NCBI RefSeq assembly: GCF_028623165.1
Contig: NZ_CP117772.1
Coordinates: 372,001 to 436,000 of the forward strand
Length of the DNA: 64,000 bases
Direction of reading: 5' to 3'
From: Nostoc sp. UHCC 0926
GTDB lineage: Bacteria; Cyanobacteriota; Cyanobacteriia; Cyanobacteriales; Nostocaceae
The notes beneath the pieces are model-generated. The model was not told where the DNA came from. It did not search any database and worked only from the letters and a program-made list of their open reading frames with translations. A program made the translations under genes and the position numbers. Of the stretch, positions 11,201 through 19,137 are shown one piece after another (within the stretch, counting starts at the first letter, position 1; the number at the start of each line of letters is the position of its first letter).

Positions 11201-12813
11201 ACTTCTTTGAGTTGGGTGGAGATTCAATCATGATTATTCAAATTGCCGCCAGAGCCAACCAAGCTGGTTTACAGGTCACACCCAAGCAGATGTTTGAGTA
11301 CTCTACTGTCGCCAGTTTAGGAACAGTTGTCGGTATAACCCAAACTGAATGGGAGCTTGTGACAGGTTCGCTGCCTTTAACTCCAACGCAATATTGGTTC
11401 TTTGAGCAACAATTGCCACAGCCGCACAACTGCCACCACGCTTTCATGTTAGAAGTACGCAACGCGATCGCCCAAGGGGCAGTGGCTTCACCAATCGCTC
11501 CTGCTATATTAGAGCAAGCAGTGCGGCATTTGCTAGAGCACCATGATGCTCTGCGCCTGCGGTTTACTCTTAAAGAATCGAGTTGGCAGCAAGTCAATGC
11601 TGGACTGGATGCAGCAAAACCACTGCCTTTCTCATGCATAGATTTATCAGGTAAATCAGCGGTGGAACAAGAAACCGCCCTGAAGACAACTGTTGATGAA
11701 CTACAAGCCAGCCTAAATCTGACTGAAGGTCAATTGTTACGGGTGGCTTTGTTGAACCTAGGCGACAATCAGCCGAACTGCCTGCTATTGGTGATTCATC
11801 ATCTGGTGGTGGATAGCGTTTCCTGGCAAATTTTACTGGAGGACTTTCAGCAAGCTTGTCAACACCTCAGCCAAAAAAAGCCAGTTCAACTCCCTGCGAA
11901 GACAACTTCCTTCAAGCAGTGGTCTGAGTTTTTACGAGAGTATGCTCAGTCATCTCAACTCCTGCAAGAGCGCGAGTACTGGGCAAGATTGTCTCATCAC
12001 TCCATCTGCCTACCTGTGGATAATCGTGAAGGGGCAAACACGATAACTTCATCTTGCAAGGTTTTGGTTTCTCTGAATGTCGAAGAAACTCGTGCATTGA
12101 TCCAAGAAGTGCCCAAAGCTTATCGAACCCAAACTAACGAGGTTCTGGTGACCGCACTAGTGCAAAGCTTTACCCAATGGACAGGGGGGCAATCTCTGCT
12201 GGTGGATTTGGAGGGACAAGGACGAGAAGCAAACGTCAATAAGATGCATTTATCGCGGACAGTCGGCTGCTTTACAACGATTTTCCCAGTACTGCTGACC
12301 TTGGAAGGAATTTCTCAGCCAGGAGAAGCACTGAAGGGGATTAAAGAACAGCTTCGAGGTGTGCCAAATCAGGGTATTGGCTATGGAGTACTGCGCTATC
12401 TGAGTGAGGACTCTTCAGTAACAGCACAGTTACAAACCCTTCCTCAAGCCGAAGTGAGATTTCAATTCCTAGACCATTTTAACTCGGTTGTGTCTGAATC
12501 ATCCTTATTTAAGTTGGTCAATCAGACCGTAGGCGCGGATCTGAATTCTCAAGGCAATTGGCGCTATCTGCTGGATATCAACAGCTTTGTGCTGGAAGAG
12601 CAACTACAACTGGAGTTGTACTATAGCGAACATATTCATCAGCAAGCTACTATCGAACAGCTTGCCCAAGGGTTTATCGAAGCATTGCGATCGCTAATTG
12701 TCCATTGCCAAACTACTACAGCCGGAGGTTATACACCTTCTGACTTTCCAAAAGCGAACTTGAATCAAAAAGACCTTGATAAGTTCTTAGCAAAAATCAA
12801 TAAAATAAGTTAG
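8209..12813 (+). CDS. NRPS module C*-A-T-E (D-amino-acid module, substrate unknown)
   Basis: This 1534-residue protein begins 11 bases after the previous stop, with an AAGGAGAAGG ribosome-binding site, so the two are probably translationally coupled. C* (~1-445) is divergent: where HHxxxDG should be it reads LPALYADSR (~140), so both catalytic histidines are absent. Its C-terminal half resembles the truncated C domain at the window start. The A domain (~465-975) has ordinary core motifs, but the specificity loop reads SFAADLGNT, placing Ala where Asp235 (GrsA numbering) normally binds the alpha-amine. The code is about AAGIIGHVGK, which I do not recognise. T has LGGDS (Ser1006), the form usual before epimerases. 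An epimerization domain follows (~1055-1500) with HHLVVDSVSW. The incorporated residue should therefore be D-configured. Confidence 0.92.
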   Translation: MIIDTTINGFRLSPHQKRLWLLQEDSSAYLTQGTVLIQGNLQLEFLKAALQQVVKRHEILRTNLCRLPSVKTPVMVVVNSSPPLWQDIDLSDSPEQKQLSKIEELFQEARHLNFDLEQGSVLRLSLLKLSLNSYVLLVSLPALYADSRTINNLVNEISHLYSNCLQGKELCDEVVQYLQFSEWQNQLLKDENAEAANKYWQDQKLPSQARLRLPFESQPSKQSEFQADCFRLAIAPELTAKISILAQKYNTSTAVILLACWQTLIWRLTRQPDIVIGMAAARRDYEELHNLLGLVATWLPIKSHLTPDLRFKELLELAEQTIEAGSEWQDYFVPEPVENNNPLAFPIGFEFEQVPEELVAAGVSFYIDKYYSCIELFKVKLTCTQRDNLLTSEFYYDVNYFSDETIRRIAGQFQTLLISAITNPDKKISQLEILSDNDRQQLLVEFNQTQIDYPTDKCIHELFEEQVEKAPNNIAVVFEDQQLTYAELNCKANQLAHYLQTLGVKPEVVVGLCVERSLEMIIGLLGILKAGGAYLPLEPALPKEGLAFRLQDAQVSLLLTQQQLVDDLPTNAAQVICLDNDWDAIAQHKDGNPTSETTVENLVYVLYTSGSTGKPKGVAIEHRQILNYINAILDKLDLPPSASFATVSSFAADLGNTAIFPALCTGGCLHIISQERATNPEALADYCEIHPIDCLKIVPSHLNALLSASHPQKILPRKRLILGGDALNGKLVARLQQYIPDCQILNHYGPTEATVGVLTYPIKVELITNQSETVSLGRPLANTQVYILDNYLQPVPIGVAGELHIGGESLARGYINHPELTSERFVCNPFSTKMGSKLYKTGDLVRYLPDGNIEFLGRVDHQVKIRGFRIELGEIELVLRQNPAIREAVVLAQEDESGNKRLIAYVVPNQQREFLNSDLRNFVKQKLPEYMMPSAFVQLPKLPLTPNGKVDRQALPDPDSVRPELQETFVAPRNPVEETIAKIWAEVLEIEHVGIHDNFFELGGDSIMIIQIAARANQAGLQVTPKQMFEYSTVASLGTVVGITQTEWELVTGSLPLTPTQYWFFEQQLPQPHNCHHAFMLEVRNAIAQGAVASPIAPAILEQAVRHLLEHHDALRLRFTLKESSWQQVNAGLDAAKPLPFSCIDLSGKSAVEQETALKTTVDELQASLNLTEGQLLRVALLNLGDNQPNCLLLVIHHLVVDSVSWQILLEDFQQACQHLSQKKPVQLPAKTTSFKQWSEFLREYAQSSQLLQEREYWARLSHHSICLPVDNREGANTITSSCKVLVSLNVEETRALIQEVPKAYRTQTNEVLVTALVQSFTQWTGGQSLLVDLEGQGREANVNKMHLSRTVGCFTTIFPVLLTLEGISQPGEALKGIKEQLRGVPNQGIGYGVLRYLSEDSSVTAQLQTLPQAEVRFQFLDHFNSVVSESSLFKLVNQTVGADLNSQGNWRYLLDINSFVLEEQLQLELYYSEHIHQQATIEQLAQGFIEALRSLIVHCQTTTAGGYTPSDFPKANLNQKDLDKFLAKINKIS

Positions 12814-13028
12814 AAAAAAATTAGATAAATTAACTTTGCACACAGATTATTGGTGAAAATTTTATATTTTCAAAGAATCGTTATTCCAAATATAATTTTG
12901 CTGATAATGACTACAAAGCCTTAGAAGTAAACTGGGTTGTATAACAGTTTAGCAATATGTGAAAAACTCAGTCTACATTTGTAAGATGGTGAATTCAAAC
13001 CTTTGTAAAGAAATAGGATAAATAGTTT

Positions 13029-13341
13029 ATGTCTTTAGCAAGTCCTATCCCAAATTATGAAATATTCGCTCAGATGCAGAACGAAGTCAAAGGTCAAGAT
13101 GTTGTTGAATTAATAACACTTGCTTTAGAGCAATTAATGTTACAACATCTCCCCAAGAGAGCGCGTCTTCTCGATCTTGGTTGTGGTACAGCACACTTGG
13201 TACAAGAGTTCCACAATTTACTCGGCTTTAGAAAATGTGGGCTTCACAGAAATTAATCACTACGATGTTAAAGATTTTGGAGGTTCTAACGCTATAGACC
13301 AAGCTTGCTTTGTTTGTTGTAAGCCATCCCTACAAAATTAA
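13029..13341 (+). pseudogene. SAM methyltransferase remnant (internal deletion and frame change)
   Basis: An ATG at 13029 opens a 75-residue frame containing a class I methyltransferase motif I (LLDLGCGTAH, ~47-56). Soon after, the frame loses similarity and stops at 13256. In another frame, from about 13225 to the stop at 13341, the sequence reads like a methyltransferase C-terminus (ALENVGFTEI, later DQACFVCCKP). The middle of the enzyme, more than 100 residues for this family, is missing. I read this as one methyltransferase gene collapsed by a deletion. It lies between two NRPS genes, so it probably once methylated the product or a precursor. The exact deletion point is not resolvable by eye. 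Confidence 0.72.
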
Positions 13342-13385
13342 GTTAACAAAGATTTAGTTTGTATATTATTGTTTGTATTTAAATG

Positions 13386-13401
13386 CACTTCTTGTGAAGT
13401 G
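13386..13401. other. Small hairpin between methyltransferase remnant and free C domain
   Basis: CACTTC-TTGT-GAAGTG forms a 6-bp perfect stem with a 4-base loop, about 45 bases after the remnant's stop. A short T run follows a few bases later. It could be a weak terminator left from the decayed gene. Confidence 0.3.
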
Positions 13402-13513
13402 GACATTTTACCTGAACGAACTCAGATTAATTCATGATTGATGAAAAAAATAAGTCAATAATACCTCAATTGTTTCTAACAAATGTTAAGTGATGGAGTG
13501 ACAAAACGAGAAA

Positions 13514-14917
13514 ATGAAAACAGAAAATATTGAAGATATTTATGAACTTACACCAATACAAAAAGGTCTTGTCTTCCACAGTTTGTCTGCTCCTGAATTT
13601 GGACTCTATTTTTTCCAAACAAGGTTTGCTTTAGACAGCAATCTCAATGTTGTTGCTTTTGAGCAAGCTTGGCAGCAAGTAGTGCAGCGGCATACAATTT
13701 TGCGTACCGGCTTTTATTGGGAAGACATTGACCAACCATTACAAGTTGTGTATAAGCAAGTCAAAGTGCCTCTAGAGCAGTACGATTGGAGGGGAATAGA
13801 TCCAGTCGAGCAGCAAAAGCGTTTAAAGTATTTTTTGAAGAGCGATCGCCAGCAGGGCATTGACCTGTCGCAAGAAATCATGATGCGCCTGACTCTGTTT
13901 CGCCTTGCTGATGACTTATATGAATTTATATGGAGTAGACACTTTCTCATTGCAGATGGGTGGTCAATACCATTAGTAATTAACGAAGTTGTGCAAATTT
14001 ACGAAGCCCTTTGTCAGGGTCAAGATATATCCTTAGCACCCAGCATTCCCTTCCAAAGCTATATTGAATGGTTACAACAGCAAGACATATCAAAAGCAGA
14101 GGTATTCTGGCGGCAAGCACTTAAGGGAGTCAAAGCACCCACTCCTTTAACCAACTTATATGTTGATAGCTTGTCTAACCAAGAAGAAAAATATGACGAT
14201 CAACAGATTACACTTTCACAAGCAACCACAGCAGCACTACATTCGTTAGCAAGGCAGCATCAGCTTACGCTGAATACACTGATTCAAGGAGCTTGGGCTG
14301 TACTTGTGAGTTACTACAGCGGTCAAGAGGAAGTGGTCTATGGGTGTACTGTTTCCGGTCGTCCAGTAGACTTAGTGGGATCAGAGTCGATTATTGGGAT
14401 GTTAGTCAACACCTTACCCGTACGGGTCAAGGTAGATCCTGAGCAGTCTCTACTGCCCTGGCTCAAGGAGCTTCAAGCTCAACTGGTTGAGATGCGTCAG
14501 TATGACTACAGCTCTTTAGTAGATGTTCAAGGGTGGAGTGAAGTGCGACGAGGTGTGCCTTTGTTCGAGAGCATCGTCGTGTTTGAAAACCTACCAGTAC
14601 CTCAAGATTTACGAGAGGGTCACAGAAGCGTAGAGGTTGTTAATTCAAGTAACTTTTACAAGACAAATTATCCCATAACTTTAGTAGTGATTCCTGATTT
14701 TCCCTTGGTGGTCGGAATCAATTATGAGTTTACTCGTGTTGATATTGCCACGATTAACGGTATTTTGATGCATCTTGAAATATTACTCCAAAACATGATT
14801 ACAAATCCTGAAGTGCGCCTTAAGGAGTTGTCGTTGGTTACAGAACGAGAGCGATATATCACCTTAATGTTGAAAAAAGAAGTGACATTTGATTTTGGTT
14901 TTGCTCAACAACATTAA
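13514..14917 (+). CDS. Free-standing NRPS condensation domain (D-donor type)
   Basis: The 467-residue protein is a single complete condensation domain with no adenylation or carrier domain. Its start resembles C domains that accept a D-configured donor (IYELTPIQKGLVFHS). This fits its place directly after the epimerizing module and before the Dab module. The active-site motif reads RHFLIADGW (~142): the second, catalytic His and the Asp-Gly are kept, but the first His is Arg. The next NRPS protein begins with only half a C domain, so this enzyme probably supplies the missing condensation activity in trans. A GGAG-like ribosome-binding site lies about 13 bases upstream. I am confident of the family; the role is inference. 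Confidence 0.9.
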   Translation: MKTENIEDIYELTPIQKGLVFHSLSAPEFGLYFFQTRFALDSNLNVVAFEQAWQQVVQRHTILRTGFYWEDIDQPLQVVYKQVKVPLEQYDWRGIDPVEQQKRLKYFLKSDRQQGIDLSQEIMMRLTLFRLADDLYEFIWSRHFLIADGWSIPLVINEVVQIYEALCQGQDISLAPSIPFQSYIEWLQQQDISKAEVFWRQALKGVKAPTPLTNLYVDSLSNQEEKYDDQQITLSQATTAALHSLARQHQLTLNTLIQGAWAVLVSYYSGQEEVVYGCTVSGRPVDLVGSESIIGMLVNTLPVRVKVDPEQSLLPWLKELQAQLVEMRQYDYSSLVDVQGWSEVRRGVPLFESIVVFENLPVPQDLREGHRSVEVVNSSNFYKTNYPITLVVIPDFPLVVGINYEFTRVDIATINGILMHLEILLQNMITNPEVRLKELSLVTERERYITLMLKKEVTFDFGFAQQH

Positions 14918-15026
14918 ATATTTAGTATAAATAAATGTGTACAAGATAATTTACCTCAAGCTAGTATATACAATTTCATTTACTTGAGTAAAAATACTAA
15001 AATTTAGTCTAATAAAGAGCAATCTT

Positions 15027-16283
15027 ATGGATATATTTGAAAAGCGTGAATCAAATGTTAGAAGTTATTGTCGGAGTTTCCCCGTCATATTCCACAGGGC
15101 TAAAGGGTCTATAATTTACTCGGAGTCAGGGGATGAGTATATCGATTTTCTTGCTGGTGCAGGTGCTTTAAATTATGGTCATAATAATGACTATATAAAA
15201 CAAAAGGTTATGTCTTATTTTGATGCCGATGGAATCGCACATGGGTTAGATATGTATACATCGGCTAAAGAAAAGTTTTTAACGAAGTTTTCTGAGGTAG
15301 TGCTAAATTTAAAAAACTTAGATTATCACATTCAATTTTGTGGTTCCACTGGAACAAATGCCGTTGAAGCAGCTTTAAAATTAGCAAGAAAAGTCAAAAA
15401 AAGACCAGGGCTATTCTCCTTTATGGGAGGCTATCATGGAATGACGTTGGGCAGCTTATCGATTAGTGGAAATATCGGAATTCGAGCGGGGACAATTGGT
15501 ACATCAAATAATGTAACATTTATGCCTTATCCCTATGGATTCATGGAAAGTTTTGACACAATAGAGTTTGTTGAGTCAGTCCTAAGTGATGTCAATTCTG
15601 GGATTGAAAAACCAGCGGCGATTATCTTTGAGACGGTCCAAGCTGAAGGGGGAATTATTGTAGCACCGATAGAGTGGATGCAACGACTCAGAAAGTTGTG
15701 TGACAAGCATGACATTTTATTGATTTGTGATGATATTCAAGTGGGTTGTGGTCGAATAGGCTCTTTCTTTTCTTTTGAAAGAGCAGATATTGTTCCGGAT
15801 ATGGTCGTACTGTCGAAATCTATCAGTGGTTACGGGTTTCCAATGTCCCTATTGTTAATTAAGCCAGAATTAGATATTTGGGAACCTGGTGAACATACTG
15901 GCACTTTTAGAGGAAATCAATTGGCATTTGTGGGAGGGACAGCGGCTCTAGAGTATAGAGAAAGTACCAATCTTGAACAGGATGTCAAAGTTAAAGAGTT
16001 TTTCTTAAAACAATTTTTAACAGAAGAAATAGCACCAATCAGTGAGAATATAGAAATACGTGGAATTGGTATGATTTGGGGTATTGATGTTGCTAACTTT
16101 GGCGGTAGTAGTTTTGCTAAAAAGATAACTTCACGTTGTTTTGAACTGGAATTAATAATTGAAAGAGTTGGCAGAAATGATACCGTCATCAAAATTTTAC
16201 CACCTTTGACAATTGAAATGTCCACCTTGCAAAAGGGATGTTCAATTATAAAACAAGCTTTTGATGACTGCTTGGCAAAGTAG
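15027..16283 (+). CDS. ectB: L-2,4-diaminobutyrate-2-oxoglutarate aminotransferase (EctB-like)
   Basis: A class III PLP-dependent aminotransferase of normal EctB length (418 aa). The N-terminus (MDIFEKRESNVRSYCRSFP) and DFLAGAGALNYGHNN are characteristic of the EctB/DABA-aminotransferase family. PLP-site features are GSTGTNAVEAALKLAR, CDDIQVGCGR and the lysine in VLSKSISGYG (Lys264). It converts aspartate-4-semialdehyde plus glutamate to 2,4-diaminobutyrate (Dab). EctA and EctC, needed for ectoine, are absent nearby, and the next gene carries a Dab-type adenylation code, so it probably supplies Dab to the assembly line. The gene is visibly AT-richer than the NRPS genes around it and I saw no HIP1 site in it, which suggests acquisition from elsewhere. 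Confidence 0.92.
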   Translation: MDIFEKRESNVRSYCRSFPVIFHRAKGSIIYSESGDEYIDFLAGAGALNYGHNNDYIKQKVMSYFDADGIAHGLDMYTSAKEKFLTKFSEVVLNLKNLDYHIQFCGSTGTNAVEAALKLARKVKKRPGLFSFMGGYHGMTLGSLSISGNIGIRAGTIGTSNNVTFMPYPYGFMESFDTIEFVESVLSDVNSGIEKPAAIIFETVQAEGGIIVAPIEWMQRLRKLCDKHDILLICDDIQVGCGRIGSFFSFERADIVPDMVVLSKSISGYGFPMSLLLIKPELDIWEPGEHTGTFRGNQLAFVGGTAALEYRESTNLEQDVKVKEFFLKQFLTEEIAPISENIEIRGIGMIWGIDVANFGGSSFAKKITSRCFELELIIERVGRNDTVIKILPPLTIEMSTLQKGCSIIKQAFDDCLAK

Positions 16284-16338
16284 GTTTACGATTATTACAA
16301 GCTATTTCAATAAGCAATATTTGGTAAGGTAATAAATA

Positions 16339-19137
16339 ATGATTGCAAATCAAATTAAAAATCAAATCACTACTGAAGAGTTGTTTTCCCAGAAGACTTA
16401 TTGGTTAAATCAGTTATCTGGAGAACTGCCTGAGACAAATTTTCTTACAGATAATGTTAGATCTGCAACCTATAGAGGCAAGAATAAGTCAATAACCTTT
16501 GAATTATCAAGTGGTTTGTCTGAAGTAATCACTAAGTTTACTAAAAACTCTTACTTATCTATATATTTAATACTCCTATCAACACTCAGTATACTTTTAC
16601 AAAAATCCAATAGGAATAATAGTATAATTGTTGGCTCTCCAATTTATCAACCGGAAGGTAGTAATGACTGTTTAAATAACAAAGTGATTCCTTTAAGATT
16701 TGACATAAATAATCAATTTACCTTTAAAGATTTTCTCCTCCAGGTTCAAGATACAACAATAGATGGATATGTTCATCAAAACTATCCTTTTGATGAATTA
16801 ATTCAATTGTTAAAATTACCAAATAATCAGAATCGCTGTCCGATTTTTGATATAGCAATATTCTTGGAAAACATACATCGGCAACAAGATATAGCAGATA
16901 TCAGAAATGATTTAACGTTTTCTTTTATAGTTCATGAAAATTTAATTAAGGGTAAAATATATTATAATGATTATTTGTTTCAAGAAGAAAGTATAAAAAT
17001 CATCGCGAGATCTTATATCAGTATACTAGAATGCGTTATCAACAATTTTCATGTGAGAATATCGGATATTGCCATTTTAAAGAAAGAGGATAAGGAACAG
17101 TTATTAGAAAAATTTAACGATAATGCCAAACAATACCCGATAAATCAGACAATTCACAAATTATTTGAAAATCAGGTGGAACAGACACCTCAAAAAATTG
17201 GTGTTGTTTTTGAAAATACTCAGTTAACGTATCAAGAACTAAATGAAAAAGCTAATCAGCTTGCTAGATTTTTACGGGATTTAGGAGTCCAAAAAGGAGA
17301 GTTTGTAGGAATCGTCAAAGAGCGGGATATAAATTTTTTGATAGGCATACTAGCTATATATAAAGCTGGTGGAGTTTATGTACCGATTGATAGTACCTAT
17401 CCGTCAGATAGAATCAAATATATGCTAGCTAACAGCGAAGTAAGGATTCTATTAATAGACTCTTCCTGTTTAAACATCTTGACAGGCTTACTGGAGCATT
17501 GTCTGCACTTGAAATGTCTAATCTGTTTAGATGTCAACCCCAATGACAGAGAGTTCTTTACACTAGCTGATGTCAATATATACGAGCAACTTGATTTTGA
17601 TAAGTTCTCAAAAGAAAATCTAGAATTGAGCAATGAAGGAATTAATCGGGCTTACATGATTTATACATCCGGCTCAACTGGATTGCCTAAGGGAGCCATT
17701 ATTAGACATGGTAGTGCGATTAATCATATATGTGCTCAATTTGATGCTCTAGAATTAACTGAAGATGTTACTTTTGTTCAAAGCGCTCTGGCTTCATCAG
17801 ACATTTCTGTTTGGCAATTTTTATCCCCGATTCTCATTGGTGGTAAGACTGTCATAGTAGACACCGAAACTGTTTGTAATCCAGAAAAGCTGTTCAAAGT
17901 TATTAAAAACGAAAAGATAACTATCGTTGAATTAGTCCCAGTTTTACTAACGGGCTTATTAGATTATATATCCTGCTTATCGACTCATGAAAGACTGTTA
18001 CCCGATTTGAAATGGATGATGGTAACGGGGGAATCTGTATCAGTAGATCTAGTGAATCGATGGCTTCATATTTATCCCTCAATTAGATTAGTGAATGCTT
18101 ACGGTCCAACGGAAGCAACTGATGATATTACTCAGTTCATTATCGAAAAGCCTTTACCGCAAAACCAACGCACAGTTCCAATTGGTAAACCTTTAGCCAA
18201 TTTAAATCTCTATATTCTTGACTCTCAGATGCAATTATTACCTATTGGAGTTCCTGGAGAGATTTGTGTATCAGGATTTGCGGTAGGTGAGGGGTATTGG
18301 AAAAATGAAGAAAGTACCAAGTTAAACTTTGTTCCCAACCCATTTCCCAATACTGCAAAACTGTTGCCAGGATCTAACAAAGACTTAATCTACAAAACCG
18401 GAGATTTAGGAAGGTGGCTTCCTGATGGGAATATTGAATTCCTTGGGCGCATTGACCATCAGGTAAAGATTCGCGGCTTCCGCATTGAACTTGGAGAAAT
18501 TGAGGCACGACTGTGTCAGCATCCAGCTGTGGGAGGAACTGTGGTTGTGGTAAGAGAGGATATTCCAGGTGATAAGCAGTTAATCGCTTATGTCATTCCA
18601 AGTGCTGAGTGGCAAGGGCAGCATGGGGATTCAAACTCAGAACTGAAGACTCTAGATTCGGCAATCAGCAGTGAACTAATATCACAGCTACGAAATTTCT
18701 TAAAACAAAGGCTGCCCGATTATATGCTGCCGTCTGCTTTGGTACTGCTAGAGGCTCTACCGTTAGCCCCAAGTGGCAAGGTAGACCGACGCGCATTACC
18801 TGCTCCGGATACTTTGAGGAGTGATCTGGAAAAAGGCTTTATCCCACCCCGTACACCAGCAGAAGAGACGGTAACTGCTATTTGGTCTGACGTCTTAAAA
18901 CAAAAACAGGTGGGTATTCACGATAACTTCTTTGATTTAGGTGGACATTCTCTGTTGGCTACTCAAGTCATTTCTCGATTACGCGCAGCTTTTGAGGTAG
19001 AATTTCCTCTACGAAGCCTTTTTGAAGAACCTACAATTGCTAGGCTAGTCGAGCGCATTGAGAAGATTCAGTCAGTGCAACAGCTACAGAGTCTCCCGAT
19101 GAACACGGTGGACGACCGAGAGGAGATTGAGTTATGA
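16339..19137 (+). CDS. NRPS: truncated C (C-terminal half)-A(Dab)-T
   Basis: The 932-residue protein starts at the interlobe linker of a condensation domain (TYWLNQLSGELPETNF), so only the C-terminal lobe is present (~1-250). The lobe carrying HHxxxDG is absent. The A domain (~265-770) has specificity residues DIWEMTADDK, a diaminobutyrate code, matching the EctB gene 55 bases upstream. A T domain follows (~835-900, LGGHS). An AAGG box precedes the ATG, and the stop overlaps the next start (ATGA). The first ~2 kb are AT-rich and bacillus-like in style. From about 18400, in the A8 region, the DNA changes to a composition and motif wording nearly identical to the other modules here, suggesting a recombination junction. 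Confidence 0.92.
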   Translation: MIANQIKNQITTEELFSQKTYWLNQLSGELPETNFLTDNVRSATYRGKNKSITFELSSGLSEVITKFTKNSYLSIYLILLSTLSILLQKSNRNNSIIVGSPIYQPEGSNDCLNNKVIPLRFDINNQFTFKDFLLQVQDTTIDGYVHQNYPFDELIQLLKLPNNQNRCPIFDIAIFLENIHRQQDIADIRNDLTFSFIVHENLIKGKIYYNDYLFQEESIKIIARSYISILECVINNFHVRISDIAILKKEDKEQLLEKFNDNAKQYPINQTIHKLFENQVEQTPQKIGVVFENTQLTYQELNEKANQLARFLRDLGVQKGEFVGIVKERDINFLIGILAIYKAGGVYVPIDSTYPSDRIKYMLANSEVRILLIDSSCLNILTGLLEHCLHLKCLICLDVNPNDREFFTLADVNIYEQLDFDKFSKENLELSNEGINRAYMIYTSGSTGLPKGAIIRHGSAINHICAQFDALELTEDVTFVQSALASSDISVWQFLSPILIGGKTVIVDTETVCNPEKLFKVIKNEKITIVELVPVLLTGLLDYISCLSTHERLLPDLKWMMVTGESVSVDLVNRWLHIYPSIRLVNAYGPTEATDDITQFIIEKPLPQNQRTVPIGKPLANLNLYILDSQMQLLPIGVPGEICVSGFAVGEGYWKNEESTKLNFVPNPFPNTAKLLPGSNKDLIYKTGDLGRWLPDGNIEFLGRIDHQVKIRGFRIELGEIEARLCQHPAVGGTVVVVREDIPGDKQLIAYVIPSAEWQGQHGDSNSELKTLDSAISSELISQLRNFLKQRLPDYMLPSALVLLEALPLAPSGKVDRRALPAPDTLRSDLEKGFIPPRTPAEETVTAIWSDVLKQKQVGIHDNFFDLGGHSLLATQVISRLRAAFEVEFPLRSLFEEPTIARLVERIEKIQSVQQLQSLPMNTVDDREEIEL

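Noticed and set aside
15027..16283. Ectoine biosynthesis locus
   Set aside because: Only the EctB-like step is present; no EctA or EctC is visible, and a Dab-specific A domain follows directly.
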